64,000 nt of DNA, taken from NCBI RefSeq assembly GCF_004208415.1, contig NZ_CP035758.1, forward strand, positions 558,001 to 622,000, in the 5' to 3' direction. Positions 34,360 through 42,758 of the stretch are shown here, one piece after another. How positions within the stretch are numbered: position 1 is the stretch's first letter; each line of letters starts with the position of its first letter. This stretch comes from Ktedonosporobacter rubrisoli. GTDB taxonomy: Bacteria > Chloroflexota > Ktedonobacteria > Ktedonobacterales > Ktedonobacteraceae. A program made the translations under genes and the position numbers. Below the pieces are notes generated by a model that was not told the origin of the DNA, did not search any database, and saw nothing but the letters and a program-made list of their open reading frames with translations.

Positions 34360-35256
34360 CTACCGTGAGGCGAATACGGCTTGTGCTGCCTCATCGACCG
34401 GAAATAGTGCCGAGACCGCTGGATAGGTTTTACTGGTGACAGAGATATGCATATGCCGCACTCGTATAGGAAGTACCTCGCCGGTGCTCGCCATGCGAGC
34501 AAACACTATCTTTGTCGGCGCAACCTCCTGTCTGGTTGCTTCTTGCGACTTTTCCCAGTACTTTTGAAAGTCCACAATCTCATCACAACATTGCTTCACA
34601 AGCTGCTGGTACCAGGCATCATACTGGTAGAGCCTGTTATCCTCTTTGAAGTGTTGTAAGGTATACATTACGTGTTGCTGCCACATAGCATATACTTCTG
34701 TATCGCGCATGGAGTGCATCCGAATATCCGAGCGAAGGAGGAAATGAAACATCATGCGTTGATGCTGCGGAAGCATATCAAGAGAAGGCAACTCAAGGAG
34801 GCGGAGAAAGGACTCGTTCGCAGCCTCGACCCGAAACTTGTGCGTGACCATGATGGCCGGATAGGGCAATGCCTGCATGACCTGCTGCGCCTGCTCCAAC
34901 GCTTGCCGCAAGGCACCGCCTTCCCACGCCGGCTGTTCAGGCACATATTGGGCTGCGAGCAGGATAGTGTTACGCTCACTCAGGCTACATTCAAGATAGT
35001 CGGCAATTGCCATCAGCAGGGAACGGCTCGGCACGCGCTGAGTGCGCCCGATCAGCCAGTTTTTATAGGTCGGGCATACTTCGTCATTGAGTTCTTGTTG
35101 TGTAAAACGCTTCAATTGAGGATGGCCCTTCTCGCGATAGTCTTCCTGGCGCTTGTAGCGCACAGCTTCAATGGCTGCGAGCAGTTGATGGAACACATGA
35201 GCCTGCTCTTTTGAGGGCGCACTCTCCTCTTTTATCGCAGATAGCGGTAATTGCAT
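34360..35256 (-). CDS. XRE-like regulator with MmyB-type C-terminal domain
   Basis: A protein of about 298 residues. The first 90 residues contain a helix-turn-helix resembling XRE (FTQQELNDEVCPTYKNWLIG, PSRSLLMAIADYLECSLSERNTILLAA); from about 120 a PAS-like ligand domain follows (YPAIMVTHKFRVEAANESFLRLL ... MMFHFLLRSDIR). The C-terminal part ends VSALFPVDEAAQ. AGGA is five bases ahead of the ATG at 35256; a longer reading to 35322 lacks a site. It is transcribed away from an MDR oxidoreductase whose promoter carries a palindrome, so a regulator-target pair is likely. Confidence 0.75.
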   Translation of the reverse strand: MQLPLSAIKEESAPSKEQAHVFHQLLAAIEAVRYKRQEDYREKGHPQLKRFTQQELNDEVCPTYKNWLIGRTQRVPSRSLLMAIADYLECSLSERNTILLAAQYVPEQPAWEGGALRQALEQAQQVMQALPYPAIMVTHKFRVEAANESFLRLLELPSLDMLPQHQRMMFHFLLRSDIRMHSMRDTEVYAMWQQHVMYTLQHFKEDNRLYQYDAWYQQLVKQCCDEIVDFQKYWEKSQEATRQEVAPTKIVFARMASTGEVLPIRVRHMHISVTSKTYPAVSALFPVDEAAQAVFASR

Positions 35257-35336
35257 CTTTTCCTCATATAATTTTCTCTCGAATTCATACGAAATATGAA
35301 ATAACCGAGGCCGCAAAGTCAAGCGTATTTTTACTC

Positions 35337-35365
35337 TTGGTAAAACATTTGCTTCCTCCTATACT
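35337..35365 (+). promoter_or_regulatory. Promoter of the second MDR gene
   Basis: -35 TTGGTA (35337-35342), 17-base spacer, -10 TATACT (35360-35365). The expected transcript start is near 35372, giving a leader of about 40 bases ending in a GAGAGGAGAAG ribosome site. Confidence 0.6.
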
Positions 35366-35375
35366 ATTCCCAGAA

Positions 35376-35387
35376 AGCAAATTTGCT
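35376..35387. promoter_or_regulatory. Palindromic operator candidate at the second MDR promoter
   Basis: AGCAAATTTGCT, a perfect 12-base palindrome lying at about +5 to +16 of the predicted transcript. A half-site ATTTGCT also occurs inside the promoter spacer (35347-35353). Position fits repression by the divergent XRE/MmyB-like regulator. Confidence 0.5.
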
Positions 35388-35410
35388 ATATAAAGAGAGG
35401 AGAAGAACAG

Positions 35411-36355
35411 ATGAGTTCTATACGTGCGATAGTAGTTGATCCTGATGTTCCAGGGCGCCTGGCCATCAAAGAGGTAGCAGCGCCCCAGGCTGGCCCCTCG
35501 GAAGCGCTTGTTAAGGTGGAGGCCATTTCTTTGAATAGAGGAGAGGTGCTGGGTGCCATGTACTTCGATGCGGGTTGGCGACCCGGTTGGGATCTGGCCG
35601 GAACTGTCATCAAACAGGCTGCGAATGGGACCGGGCCGAAGGCCGGGAGCCGGGTGGTTGGTATGATTGCTGCTGGTTCATGGGCCGAGCAGGTGGCGGT
35701 TCCTACAGACCTTATGGCAGAACTTCCAGACAACGTTACGTTTTCTCAAGCGGCTAGCTTACCTGTTGCTGGATTTACTGCGCTCTGTGCGCTTGAGAAG
35801 GGGGGATTTCTCCTGAACAAGCGCGTATTGATTACCGGTTCCACTGGTGGGGTAGGACTCTTCGCCCATCAACTCGCCAGGCTCAGCGGTGCCTATGTCG
35901 TAGGTACTGCTCGCCAGTCTCGCCACGAGGCGTTAGTACGCGAAGCGGGAGCCAATGAGGTGATCGTGGGGGATGATCTCGCACCAGCGCAAGCCTACGG
36001 CCCTTACCACCTGGTTATCGAGTCGCTTGGTGGGAAAGCACTCGCCACCGCTCTCTCTCTCCTGGCACCCGGAGGAATCTGCGTCACGATAGGCTGGTCA
36101 GCAGCGGCAGAGGCCACAATAGACGTTATGAATCTCGTGCGAACCGGAAGAACTACCCTCTACGGGCTGAACGGGGGCACAGAATTAGTGAGCAGTACGC
36201 GATCCGAAGATCTTGCCAGGCTCGTGCAGTTGGTAGCCAGCCAGAAATTGAATACATATATTGAGGTGGAGGCTTCCTGGCACGATATCGGTGAGATCGC
36301 GCAACGCTTGCTGCAACGACAATTCACAGGTAAAGCTGTTCTACATCTTGCGTAG
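35411..36355 (+). CDS. Zinc-binding-dehydrogenase-like MDR oxidoreductase
   Basis: A 314-residue medium-chain reductase without visible zinc ligands. GroES-like part: EALVKVEAISLNRGEVLGAM, GWDLAGTVIKQAANGTGPKAGSRVVG. Nucleotide-binding site: LITGSTGGVGLFAHQLARLSGAYVVGTARQ; then VIESLGGKALATALSLLAPGG. It is likely an NADPH quinone/enone reductase. It has a strong GAGAGGAGAAG ribosome site and a promoter plus palindrome (35337-35387) shared with a divergent regulator. It is distinct from the MDR at 31048 (limited similarity outside motifs). Confidence 0.9.
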   Translation: MSSIRAIVVDPDVPGRLAIKEVAAPQAGPSEALVKVEAISLNRGEVLGAMYFDAGWRPGWDLAGTVIKQAANGTGPKAGSRVVGMIAAGSWAEQVAVPTDLMAELPDNVTFSQAASLPVAGFTALCALEKGGFLLNKRVLITGSTGGVGLFAHQLARLSGAYVVGTARQSRHEALVREAGANEVIVGDDLAPAQAYGPYHLVIESLGGKALATALSLLAPGGICVTIGWSAAAEATIDVMNLVRTGRTTLYGLNGGTELVSSTRSEDLARLVQLVASQKLNTYIEVEASWHDIGEIAQRLLQRQFTGKAVLHLA

Positions 36356-36419
36356 ATTTTCCTTCCAATACAATCACCATCGAACCGACCGAGACGGGGC
36401 TTTGGAGCGAGCAAGGCAC

Positions 36420-36584
36420 CCGCCAGAGGTCGTCCTTGCGTCCTCTGGCTCCTCCTTCGCTGGGGGAGCGGAGATAGCTGTCAATAATGCTCTCACAGAT
36501 TTGCTCCAGTTCAGCACTGACTACCCGATCTTCGGAGTGAGGTGCATAAGCTTGTAAATATTCCTCTAATCTAATAAGCTCTGT
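36420..36584 (-). pseudogene. Possible coding remnant, unknown family
   Basis: On the minus strand a stop-free segment reads ELIRLEEYLQAYAPHSEDRV then VSAELEQICESIIDSYLRSP, with protein-like composition but no start codon (a TAG precedes it) and no convincing downstream end. It may be a relic of a helical protein; the family is not recognised. The rest of 36356-36590 shows nothing else. Confidence 0.25.
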
Positions 36585-36590
36585 CTATGT

Positions 36591-36995
36591 CTATTTTATC
36601 TCAAATGGGCCATAAGTGAAAAAATCCTCGATGATTCTATTGTCCTCATAGATCAGTTGCATCTTCTTTATTTCGTTGCGCGTAAACCATTGAACAGCCT
36701 GTCTTTCTGAGAGCGTTATATCCTTCAGCGAGATGTCAACATAAGCCCAATAAGTATGCTCTTTGCCATAGCTACGTTCGGCCTCTGTAAATAATGAGAC
36801 ATACTTTAATTCCAAACCAAGCTCTTCCCTTATTTCTCGTAAAATGCACTCCTGTGGAGTTTCCGGCTCCTGAATATGGCCGCCAGGAAGTGCCCACATG
36901 TTCGGATAGGGAATGGTTGATTTATCATCTCGAAGTTGGAGCAGTACAGCACGATGCTTATTTAGAAGAATAATATTGGTACCATGGATTCTCAT
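36591..36995 (-). CDS. NUDIX hydrolase
   Basis: A 134-residue NUDIX protein. The NUDIX box is present as GGHIQEPETPQECILREIREELGL, i.e. Gx5Ex7REUxEExGU with all acidic metal ligands kept. It is preceded by MWALPGG and followed by YWAYVDISLKDITLSERQAVQWF. Such enzymes cleave nucleoside diphosphates linked to another moiety, often clearing oxidised or signalling nucleotides. The start at 36995 has AGGAT at a proper distance; in-frame ATGs at 37013 and 37085 are alternatives with poorer sites. It lies just after a frameshifted gene on the same strand, probably its former operon partner. Confidence 0.85.
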   Translation of the reverse strand: MRIHGTNIILLNKHRAVLLQLRDDKSTIPYPNMWALPGGHIQEPETPQECILREIREELGLELKYVSLFTEAERSYGKEHTYWAYVDISLKDITLSERQAVQWFTRNEIKKMQLIYEDNRIIEDFFTYGPFEIK

Positions 36996-37023
36996 ATATT
37001 CATCCTGTTCCATTATAGGTGAG

Positions 37024-37441
37024 CTAGAGAACATTTCTTCTAGCTTGATAAGGTGAGGCTTCAAAGATCTCTGTGAAAGCATCACTACTCTTATGCAACC
37101 TTTGTTGAGCTAAGAAGATCACACGATGGATCTTGTCAAGTAGTGCAGGATAACGCTGACCACATAAATGTTCTAGCTGTGTAGCTTGCCGTATTGCCTC
37201 ACTGGGATCAAGAAGGATGAGGACATTGTGCTTGCGAGACTTGGACGACGAGCACTTCAAATCCCGGTAACTCAATGCTCATTCCTTGCCAATCTATCAT
37301 TTGGTCAAGAGCTTGTTTTGCATAATTTTCTCTTCTAGCAAGACTGATATCCTTCTGTACATGGAAGGCAAATCGCTTATACCCCTCTCCTTGCATATAT
37401 TTTATGTGGTATAACGCTTGATCACGATCTTCCGCAGGCAT
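37024..37441 (-). pseudogene. Frameshifted small gene, unknown family
   Basis: Two overlapping minus-strand frames look like one protein. Frame one (37441-37208) reads MPAEDRDQALYHIKYMQGEG through WQGMSIELPGFEVLVVQVSQ. Frame two, one base over, continues VLILLDPSEAIRQATQLEHL and CGQRYPALLDKIHRVIFLAQ to 37024. The combined product would be about 135 residues, alpha/beta then helical, and the shift lies near 37225. It could be true decay or a single-base sequence error. Not assigned to a family. Bases 37442-37619 hold nothing evident. Confidence 0.5.
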
Positions 37442-37619
37442 ATCAAGACCCTTTGCGAGCCTGGTCTAACCGCTCTATCCAATCCACTTAGGGCTTTCCA
37501 CTGCTACAATAAGGGATTGTTAAAGGGGCGTCGCGATCAAGCGAATTGGCCCTTAACTGGGGGACCATCTCCTGGGGAGAGGTAATGGGGCGCGAGCTAC
37601 ATTACCTCTTCACCATACC

Positions 37620-39491
37620 TCAGTCGGCACAAAAATGAGAATGGAAATAGCCCTCTAACTCGATTACAGGGCGCTCATGCTTCCATTTTGCTTTAATGCC
37701 CTGGTAAGTGTTAATAATTTTATTGTAATAAAGCTTTGATCCAGCTTTTTTAGCCAGAGTTGCAGCTATCAACACCTGTGCGCAACTAGCTTCCAGGTCA
37801 CCTCCCAAAGCAAGAGCTCTTGCTTGATAATAGGCAAGGTCAACCCGCGTAATAGGATCAGCAAGAGGATCAGGCAAGTTTTTCTCAACATACGAGAAGT
37901 TTTTATACGCTTCCTCGGGCTGGTTCAATGAAAGCCGCGCTTGCCCTTCCCCAAATACATACAGTGAGTAGCGAGTAATACGCGTGTAGTTAAAAGCTGT
38001 ATCAAGTTCTGGCTGTAGAGGATAGTGCTCGTGAGCCAGGCCAATATAGGTAAATGCTTCCTGACGCTGTTGTAGCATCGCACATACCTCGGCAAACCCA
38101 GCGTAAACACGACCCCGCAAAAGTGGTGTTATACCATCTACAAGAGGTAAGGTTTGTTGATAGGCCTGGAGCGCTTTCTCTAATTGAAGAGTATGGAAAA
38201 ACAAATTTGCACGTCGTATAAGCGTAGCAACCTGCAAATTTGTATTTTCGGCATACTGGGCGTAAAGTAAAGCTAGTTGATTCGTTTCCTGGGCAAAGTC
38301 GAAATTCTCTTGATCGATGGCATGCTCACAAAGGAGCTGGTAAACCTGTGAAGCTAACGCACATGCCTGTTTTTGGATTGGAGAAGATAGCTGAGCTAAT
38401 AACGCTAAATGGAAACGATAGACTGGCAAAAGAGACATTACATACTGTGTTTTTCCCTCAAAATAGAGATCCCAACAAGCCGAAATCCCTTTTGCATACT
38501 CTGACAGCATGCCCGTTGAGAGAAAAGGAGAGAAAGAAGCGGTACTCATAACGAAAAGTTGCTGCAGTAAGTGACGGCGTTGTTCATCCATGTCCTGCCC
38601 CTTTAGTTCGTTGCTCGTTTTTTCTTCTAGTATACCCTGTGTTTCAGCAAGCATCCAGGGCAAGACATCCGCATTTTTATGGACATGGGCAATATGTGGC
38701 AGTACGATCACACTAGTAAGCTCTGGGCGAGTCTGTTTCCTGGCCAAGGCATGGATCTCCTCTGAAAGCTCCAGCCCTTCCTCGTCGAAAAAGTGCCGTG
38801 CCTGCTCATAGTACATCTTTGCCTCGCTTAGCATCCCAGCACGCTGCAAAAACGTCAGCAATGAGCCCAGTACTGCCTCATCCAACGGATAGAGTTCGGC
38901 CAGTTCGCGATAGGTCTTCTCGGCATGCCAGAGCATGTGGAGCTGCTCATAGGCATGGCCCAGGGCCAGATAGCAGCTTTTCTTTTCCTGCTCCACCCGC
39001 GCTAAGATGGCATAACGCCATTGACCCGTTTCACCTTCCAGCGGCTCTCCTCGCCCATAGAGTGCGTGAGCCTGTTCCAGGAGCGCAAGCGCCCGGGCTC
39101 CTGGCAGCCGCTCGGCTTCGTGAAGCAAGTTCTCAGCAGCCTCTAGATCGCTCCAAAGCGTGGTTTGATCGGCGAGATAGTAGCTCACCGCATTGCCTCT
39201 AAGCGCTTCTTTGCCGATGGCGTGACGGATCTTATAGACGGCATCGCGTAGATAGCGATCTGTTAAGTGGGGATCTTTCTCAGGCGGGAGGACATCCCGT
39301 ATGAGGCGTTCGCGGGGTAGACATCTTCCAGGAGCACAGAGCAGGCGTTTGAACATCGGACGCGCATAGGTTTTGTTCCCCATCTCCTGCTCCGCCGATG
39401 TCCACGCCCCTTGCTCGTCGCGCTTCTCCAATCCAAAAATGCCAAGCAAGCAGACATGTACCAGTGGAGAAGGTTCATCTTTGTCTCTCAT
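37620..39491 (-). CDS. SARP/BTAD-like regulator with long TPR region
   Basis: A 623-residue protein. The N-terminal part (about 10-115) resembles the winged-helix of SARP-type regulators (HVCLLGIFGLEKR ... LPRERLIRDVLPPEKDPHLTDRYLRDAVYKIRHAIG), and about 120-260 is a bacterial transcriptional activation domain (LALGHAYEQLHMLWHAEKTYRELAELYPLDEAVLGSLLTFLQRAG). The rest, 300-620, is helical with TPR-like pairs (ALQAYQQTLPLVDG, RLSLNQPEEAYKNFSYVE). SARPs activate secondary-metabolism genes; no such cluster adjoins. The start at 39491 follows GAGGG. A 263-bp internal piece was copied to 33878-34109. Confidence 0.78.
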   Translation of the reverse strand: MRDKDEPSPLVHVCLLGIFGLEKRDEQGAWTSAEQEMGNKTYARPMFKRLLCAPGRCLPRERLIRDVLPPEKDPHLTDRYLRDAVYKIRHAIGKEALRGNAVSYYLADQTTLWSDLEAAENLLHEAERLPGARALALLEQAHALYGRGEPLEGETGQWRYAILARVEQEKKSCYLALGHAYEQLHMLWHAEKTYRELAELYPLDEAVLGSLLTFLQRAGMLSEAKMYYEQARHFFDEEGLELSEEIHALARKQTRPELTSVIVLPHIAHVHKNADVLPWMLAETQGILEEKTSNELKGQDMDEQRRHLLQQLFVMSTASFSPFLSTGMLSEYAKGISACWDLYFEGKTQYVMSLLPVYRFHLALLAQLSSPIQKQACALASQVYQLLCEHAIDQENFDFAQETNQLALLYAQYAENTNLQVATLIRRANLFFHTLQLEKALQAYQQTLPLVDGITPLLRGRVYAGFAEVCAMLQQRQEAFTYIGLAHEHYPLQPELDTAFNYTRITRYSLYVFGEGQARLSLNQPEEAYKNFSYVEKNLPDPLADPITRVDLAYYQARALALGGDLEASCAQVLIAATLAKKAGSKLYYNKIINTYQGIKAKWKHERPVIELEGYFHSHFCAD

Positions 39492-39702
39492 CTTCCAACC
39501 CTCATAGCATGAATATATGTATTTCACTATCTCTTTGTGAGTGTAGCACATTCTCGTAAAGTTTCCAACTGTTCTTTTATTGCGCTAGTCCTCACGATAG
39601 TACACACGATATCCATCTTGTCTTGCTCGGACTATGCTTCTTATGGATCTATGGAGAGCGCTTCATGGATCGACTTCGAGCAAAAAGGATGTGTGAGGAA
39701 TC

Positions 39703-39960
39703 ATGAATCAACATCAAGGAAATATTGCTGAGTCGCAAGATACTACCCTGACCCAGATTCTCTGGGCGCTACAACAGCTCAATCGGGCGCACCAGGCCTA
39801 TGCGCTCACCTTGCCAGCTGAGCTGCGGCGGCAGATCGCCAGCGTTTTCAGTCTCCACTATCGCTGGCTCTTGCGCCAGCGCGTCAATTTCGGCTTTGAC
39901 ATTTCTCAGCAGCTCTATTTCTTGCATCTTCCAGCCATCACACCGGAGGATAACAACTAA
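39703..39960 (+). CDS. Small protein of unknown function (gene 1 of 3)
   Basis: An 85-residue, mostly helical soluble protein with no recognised family: TLTQILWALQQLNRAHQAYA, then LPAELRRQIASVFSLHYRWLLRQRVNFGFDISQQLYFLHLP. GAGGA precedes the ATG by four bases. Its stop overlaps the next ATG by one base (TAATG), and the following two genes also overlap, so three small proteins are made in coupled fashion, perhaps as a complex. Confidence 0.6.
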   Translation: MNQHQGNIAESQDTTLTQILWALQQLNRAHQAYALTLPAELRRQIASVFSLHYRWLLRQRVNFGFDISQQLYFLHLPAITPEDNN

Positions 39961-40274
39961 TGTGCAGAGATGAAGGATCAGGCGAGAACATTCAGGAACA
40001 GATGCACCCACAAACAGCGGAGCCACAGCCCAGCCAGGTAGCCCAACTGCGCGCCCAGATAGATAGCGAGCTGGCCGCCATGCAACAAGGACTCAGCGGG
40101 CTGGCCTCGGGCACGGCACGCCATCGCATTATCGCCGCCAGATTGCGCCGCGTCGATCACCTCACAAACCAGATGGCCGGCCACGTCGGCCAGGAAGCGG
40201 CTACAGATAGCAGTTGCCAGGCCTATATGCGCGTCTTCAATACCGACGACGAGAAGGAATCGCGGCATGGATGA
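39960..40274 (+). CDS. Small protein of unknown function (gene 2 of 3)
   Basis: A 104-residue polar protein, Gln/Ala-rich. The central part, QVAQLRAQIDSELAAMQQGL to TARHRIIAARLRRVDHLTNQM, is a predicted helical hairpin or coiled coil; the C-terminus is acidic then basic. GGAGG is at the correct distance inside gene 1. It overlaps gene 3 by eight bases (ATGGATGA). No family recognised; helical pattern suggests a scaffold or adaptor. Confidence 0.6.
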   Translation: MCRDEGSGENIQEQMHPQTAEPQPSQVAQLRAQIDSELAAMQQGLSGLASGTARHRIIAARLRRVDHLTNQMAGHVGQEAATDSSCQAYMRVFNTDDEKESRHG

Positions 40275-40500
40275 AGGATTTGAGCTCGTTCTGTGGACGC
40301 TCAATGCTACCTTTCGTCTTGGCAACGTCACCCAGGATATTCCCATGATGAAAGGCTCATTTGCACTCTACGATGCCTGCCTCGCCTATTTGAAGCTGCA
40401 TCGGGTCGCCCTCGTATACAACGAGGAAAAGGACTTGTACGTCTTTATCGATCCACAGACGGACCAGGAAGTCTCTTCGCCCATGCTTAAAGAGGAATAA
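40267..40500 (+). CDS. Small protein of unknown function (gene 3 of 3)
   Basis: A 77-residue alpha/beta protein: FELVLWTLNATFRLGNVTQD, SFALYDACLAYLKLHRVALVYN, KDLYVFIDPQTDQEV. The last strand-turn-strand looks like a small beta hairpin. No family recognised. Overlapping translation with gene 2 points to a stoichiometric partner. Confidence 0.6.
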   Translation: MDEGFELVLWTLNATFRLGNVTQDIPMMKGSFALYDACLAYLKLHRVALVYNEEKDLYVFIDPQTDQEVSSPMLKEE

Positions 40501-40526
40501 AACTTACGCTTTCGAGCGCTCGTTAA

Positions 40527-40558
40527 GAGGTCCCGGCCTTGATAGCTGTCGGGATCTC
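40527..40558. terminator. Hairpin after the three-gene operon
   Basis: GAGGTCCCG pairs with CGGGATCTC (one G-T-type mismatch) around 14 bases, 27 bases after the last stop. It has the same TTAAGAGGTCC left arm as the hairpin at 32049, suggesting a recurrent terminator-type element in this genome. Confidence 0.4.
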
Positions 40559-40730
40559 CTGTATCAGGGCAAATTCAAGATCTCGAAAAGATTAAAAAAG
40601 AGCCAATTCTTGCTAGAAGAGGAAAGCAGTTAGTTGCGTGACGCCTGAATAGGAGTGATCTATAGTTCCTTATAGCCCTTGTTGCATTTTTCCTTCCTGT
40701 CTCGTCTTTCTATTCAGGGAGGGAAAAAGT

Positions 40731-41891
40731 ATGGCAGATATGCAACATCTTATCAAAATTGGGCAAGGCGTAGATGAATGGAATAGATGGAGAAAAATGC
40801 ATCCAGAAGTAGTGCCCGATCTCGATGAGGCTAAGCTGAACGGAGCAACATTGAACAACGCAGATCTAAGCCACGCTCACTTGCGGAAGGCCAAGCTAGA
40901 GGGTGCAAGCCTGAACCATGCTAACCTATGGGGTGCTGATCTGCGAGAGGCCAATTTGAGTGCAGCTAAGCTAAGAGAGTCAACGCTAAGCGAGGCGGAT
41001 TTACGTGAGGCTAAGCTAGAGGATACAGATCTGAACTACGCTGACCTGCATCACGCTAAGTTGAGCGAGACTGATCTGAGCAGGGCTAAGCTGGACAAAG
41101 CCGATCTGAGGGACACCGATCTACGCCACGCTACGCTTACTAAGGCCGTCCTGAGCGAAGCATTGCTTAGTTACACAAATCTAAGTCAGGCTACGCTAAG
41201 CGAAGTCCTATTGGACTATGCTAAATTGAGCAGGGCCAATCTTAGCCTGGCAGATCTGCGTAATGCAGATCTAAGCTATGTCGATATGAACAATGCCGAT
41301 TTGAGTAGAGCTGATCTGAGCGGGGCTAATCTTAGCAAAGCCGCTTTGAATAACGCTTGCCTGATTCAGGCAAAATTGCAGGAAGCCGATCTGAGCGGTA
41401 TCGATCTGAGCTATGCCAATTTGAATAATGCCGATTTGAACAATGCAGAGCTGAGCGGAGCTGTTCTGAGTAGGGCAAAGTTGATCTCCGCTCAGTTGAA
41501 AATGGCTAATCTAATCGCAGCTGATCTGAGTTATACAAACCTGAGTGGGGCCGATCTGGGCAAAGCTGACCTGAGCGAGGCTAAGCTAACCATGGCCAGA
41601 TTGAGTGGGGCTAATCTGCGAGAAACAAAGCTGAGAAGAGCACATCTTTACAAAGCCGACTTGAGCGAGGCAGAGCTGAACGAGGCCGACTTGAGCAGAG
41701 CAGATTTACGCCATGCTGACCTAAGCAGAGCAGATCTAAGTCAGGCTAACCTGAGCTGGGCCAGACTTACTGGAGCCAACCTGGAGTACGCAAATCTGCT
41801 GGGATGCGATACCTTTGGCATCTCAATCAAGCAGGCCAATCTCAAAAACGCTATTTATCGTGGCCACTTAGGTGGTTTCAACTTCCTCTAA
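40731..41891 (+). CDS. Pentapeptide-repeat protein
   Basis: A 386-residue protein. After about 30 residues (MADMQHLIKIGQGVDEWNRW) it is an almost uninterrupted run of A(D/N/K)LSx pentapeptides, about 65 units to residue 360, such as ADLSHAHLRKAKLEGASLNH and ADLSRADLSGANLSK. Such proteins fold as right-handed quadrilateral beta-helices. Some (Qnr/MfpA) mimic DNA and shield gyrase, but most have unknown roles. Here the loop bulges seen in Qnr are absent and the surface is mixed-charge, so DNA mimicry is not indicated. A GGGAGGG ribosome site precedes the ATG. Confidence 0.9.
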   Translation: MADMQHLIKIGQGVDEWNRWRKMHPEVVPDLDEAKLNGATLNNADLSHAHLRKAKLEGASLNHANLWGADLREANLSAAKLRESTLSEADLREAKLEDTDLNYADLHHAKLSETDLSRAKLDKADLRDTDLRHATLTKAVLSEALLSYTNLSQATLSEVLLDYAKLSRANLSLADLRNADLSYVDMNNADLSRADLSGANLSKAALNNACLIQAKLQEADLSGIDLSYANLNNADLNNAELSGAVLSRAKLISAQLKMANLIAADLSYTNLSGADLGKADLSEAKLTMARLSGANLRETKLRRAHLYKADLSEAELNEADLSRADLRHADLSRADLSQANLSWARLTGANLEYANLLGCDTFGISIKQANLKNAIYRGHLGGFNFL

Positions 41892-42220
41892 ATAAGCAAG
41901 CATCTGGTTGCTAAGCTGAAAAGCGCCCCATCCCCTGTTGTTGGGCAGTCGCGTGGGTTGGCTACTGCCGTTCCTCACTCCATCTGAAGTATTCTTGTTC
42001 CCAATTGTTATTTCGCGTTTCCCTGCTTCGTGGTAAATGCCCTACACCATGTGAGCAACTTTTTCCCTGAAACATGAGCAGTTGCCCCGAATGTTGAGCA
42101 ATAGGATCATTGATCGACTGGATAGCTCCTCTAGAGGCGAAGCACCGTGTATCGTTTTTGTCAATTCAGTGTGTGCTTTTCGCTATGATCCTGGTTCTCT
42201 TTCCCCCTTGAGCAAAAAGA
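41892..42220. other. Intergenic stretch, nothing recognised
   Basis: About 330 bases between the pentapeptide gene and the promoter at 42221. No supported gene; the pyrimidine-rich parts before 42220 show no hairpin strong enough to call. Confidence 0.4.
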
Positions 42221-42274
42221 CAAGTACACTTGACATCAACACCATCATTCGCTATAATAAGACAAGTATACTTG
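42221..42274 (+). promoter_or_regulatory. Consensus promoter flanked by two palindromic operators
   Basis: TTGACA (42230-42235), 17 bases, TATAAT (42253-42258): a perfect sigma-70 consensus. Operator 1, CAAGTACACTTG (42221-42232, one mismatch), overlaps the -35 box; operator 2, CAAGTATACTTG (42263-42274, perfect), overlaps the transcript start. Centres are 42 bases apart, four helical turns, so a repressor could hold both at once. The likely repressor is the XRE protein of the same operon. Confidence 0.8.
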
Positions 42275-42337
42275 ACAAAAAGGAAACTTTGCTTTACATC
42301 TAGGCGATGAGAAGCATCTCGAAAGGAGAGTTCTTCT

Positions 42338-42742
42338 ATGAATCAGTCAGCTTCAAGGGACCAGTCGATTTCAAAAACCTATGTGCGCGAATTTCTTACA
42401 GCGATGCTCACCTATGCGGTGGTTCTTCTTGTCTCAGTCTCTTTGCTGAAACAGGGTCCGTCCCAAGCCTGGTGGCACATTCCGCTGGCATTGACTCCGA
42501 TGATCCCTATCTTCTTTGCGTTGCGGGCGTCTCTGCGCTTTTTTCATCGGGTCGATGAATTGCAGAGGCGTATCCAATTGGAGGCGTTTGCCTTGAGCTT
42601 TGGTGCCACCTGTGTTGTGGCGTTCAGCTACGGTGCGCTTGAATATGCCGGTTTTCCAGCCTTGAACTGGACCTGGGTTCCTTCTCTCATGATGACATTC
42701 TGGGGGATCGGCGTAGCCATCACATCACTACGGTATAAGTGA
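42338..42742 (+). CDS. Small four-helix membrane protein, operon with XRE regulator
   Basis: A 134-residue membrane protein with four hydrophobic helices: about 18-40 (FLTAMLTYAVVLLVSVSLL), 47-67 (HIPLALTPMIPIFFALRASL), 85-105 and 112-130 (VPSLMMTFWGIGVAITSL). A conserved-looking basic/acidic loop FFHRVDELQRRIQLEAFAL lies between helices 2 and 3. This is the membrane partner commonly found before a YozG-like XRE regulator. Function unknown; the sensing or immunity roles suggested for such pairs are inference. AAGGAG precedes the ATG, and the gene is driven by the consensus promoter at 42230. Confidence 0.75.
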   Translation: MNQSASRDQSISKTYVREFLTAMLTYAVVLLVSVSLLKQGPSQAWWHIPLALTPMIPIFFALRASLRFFHRVDELQRRIQLEAFALSFGATCVVAFSYGALEYAGFPALNWTWVPSLMMTFWGIGVAITSLRYK

Positions 42743-42758
42743 GCCAATGGAGGGTGTG

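Noticed and set aside
38590..39202. Plus-strand frames opposite the SARP-like gene
   Set aside because: Antisense to the activation domain, no start signals and no motif.
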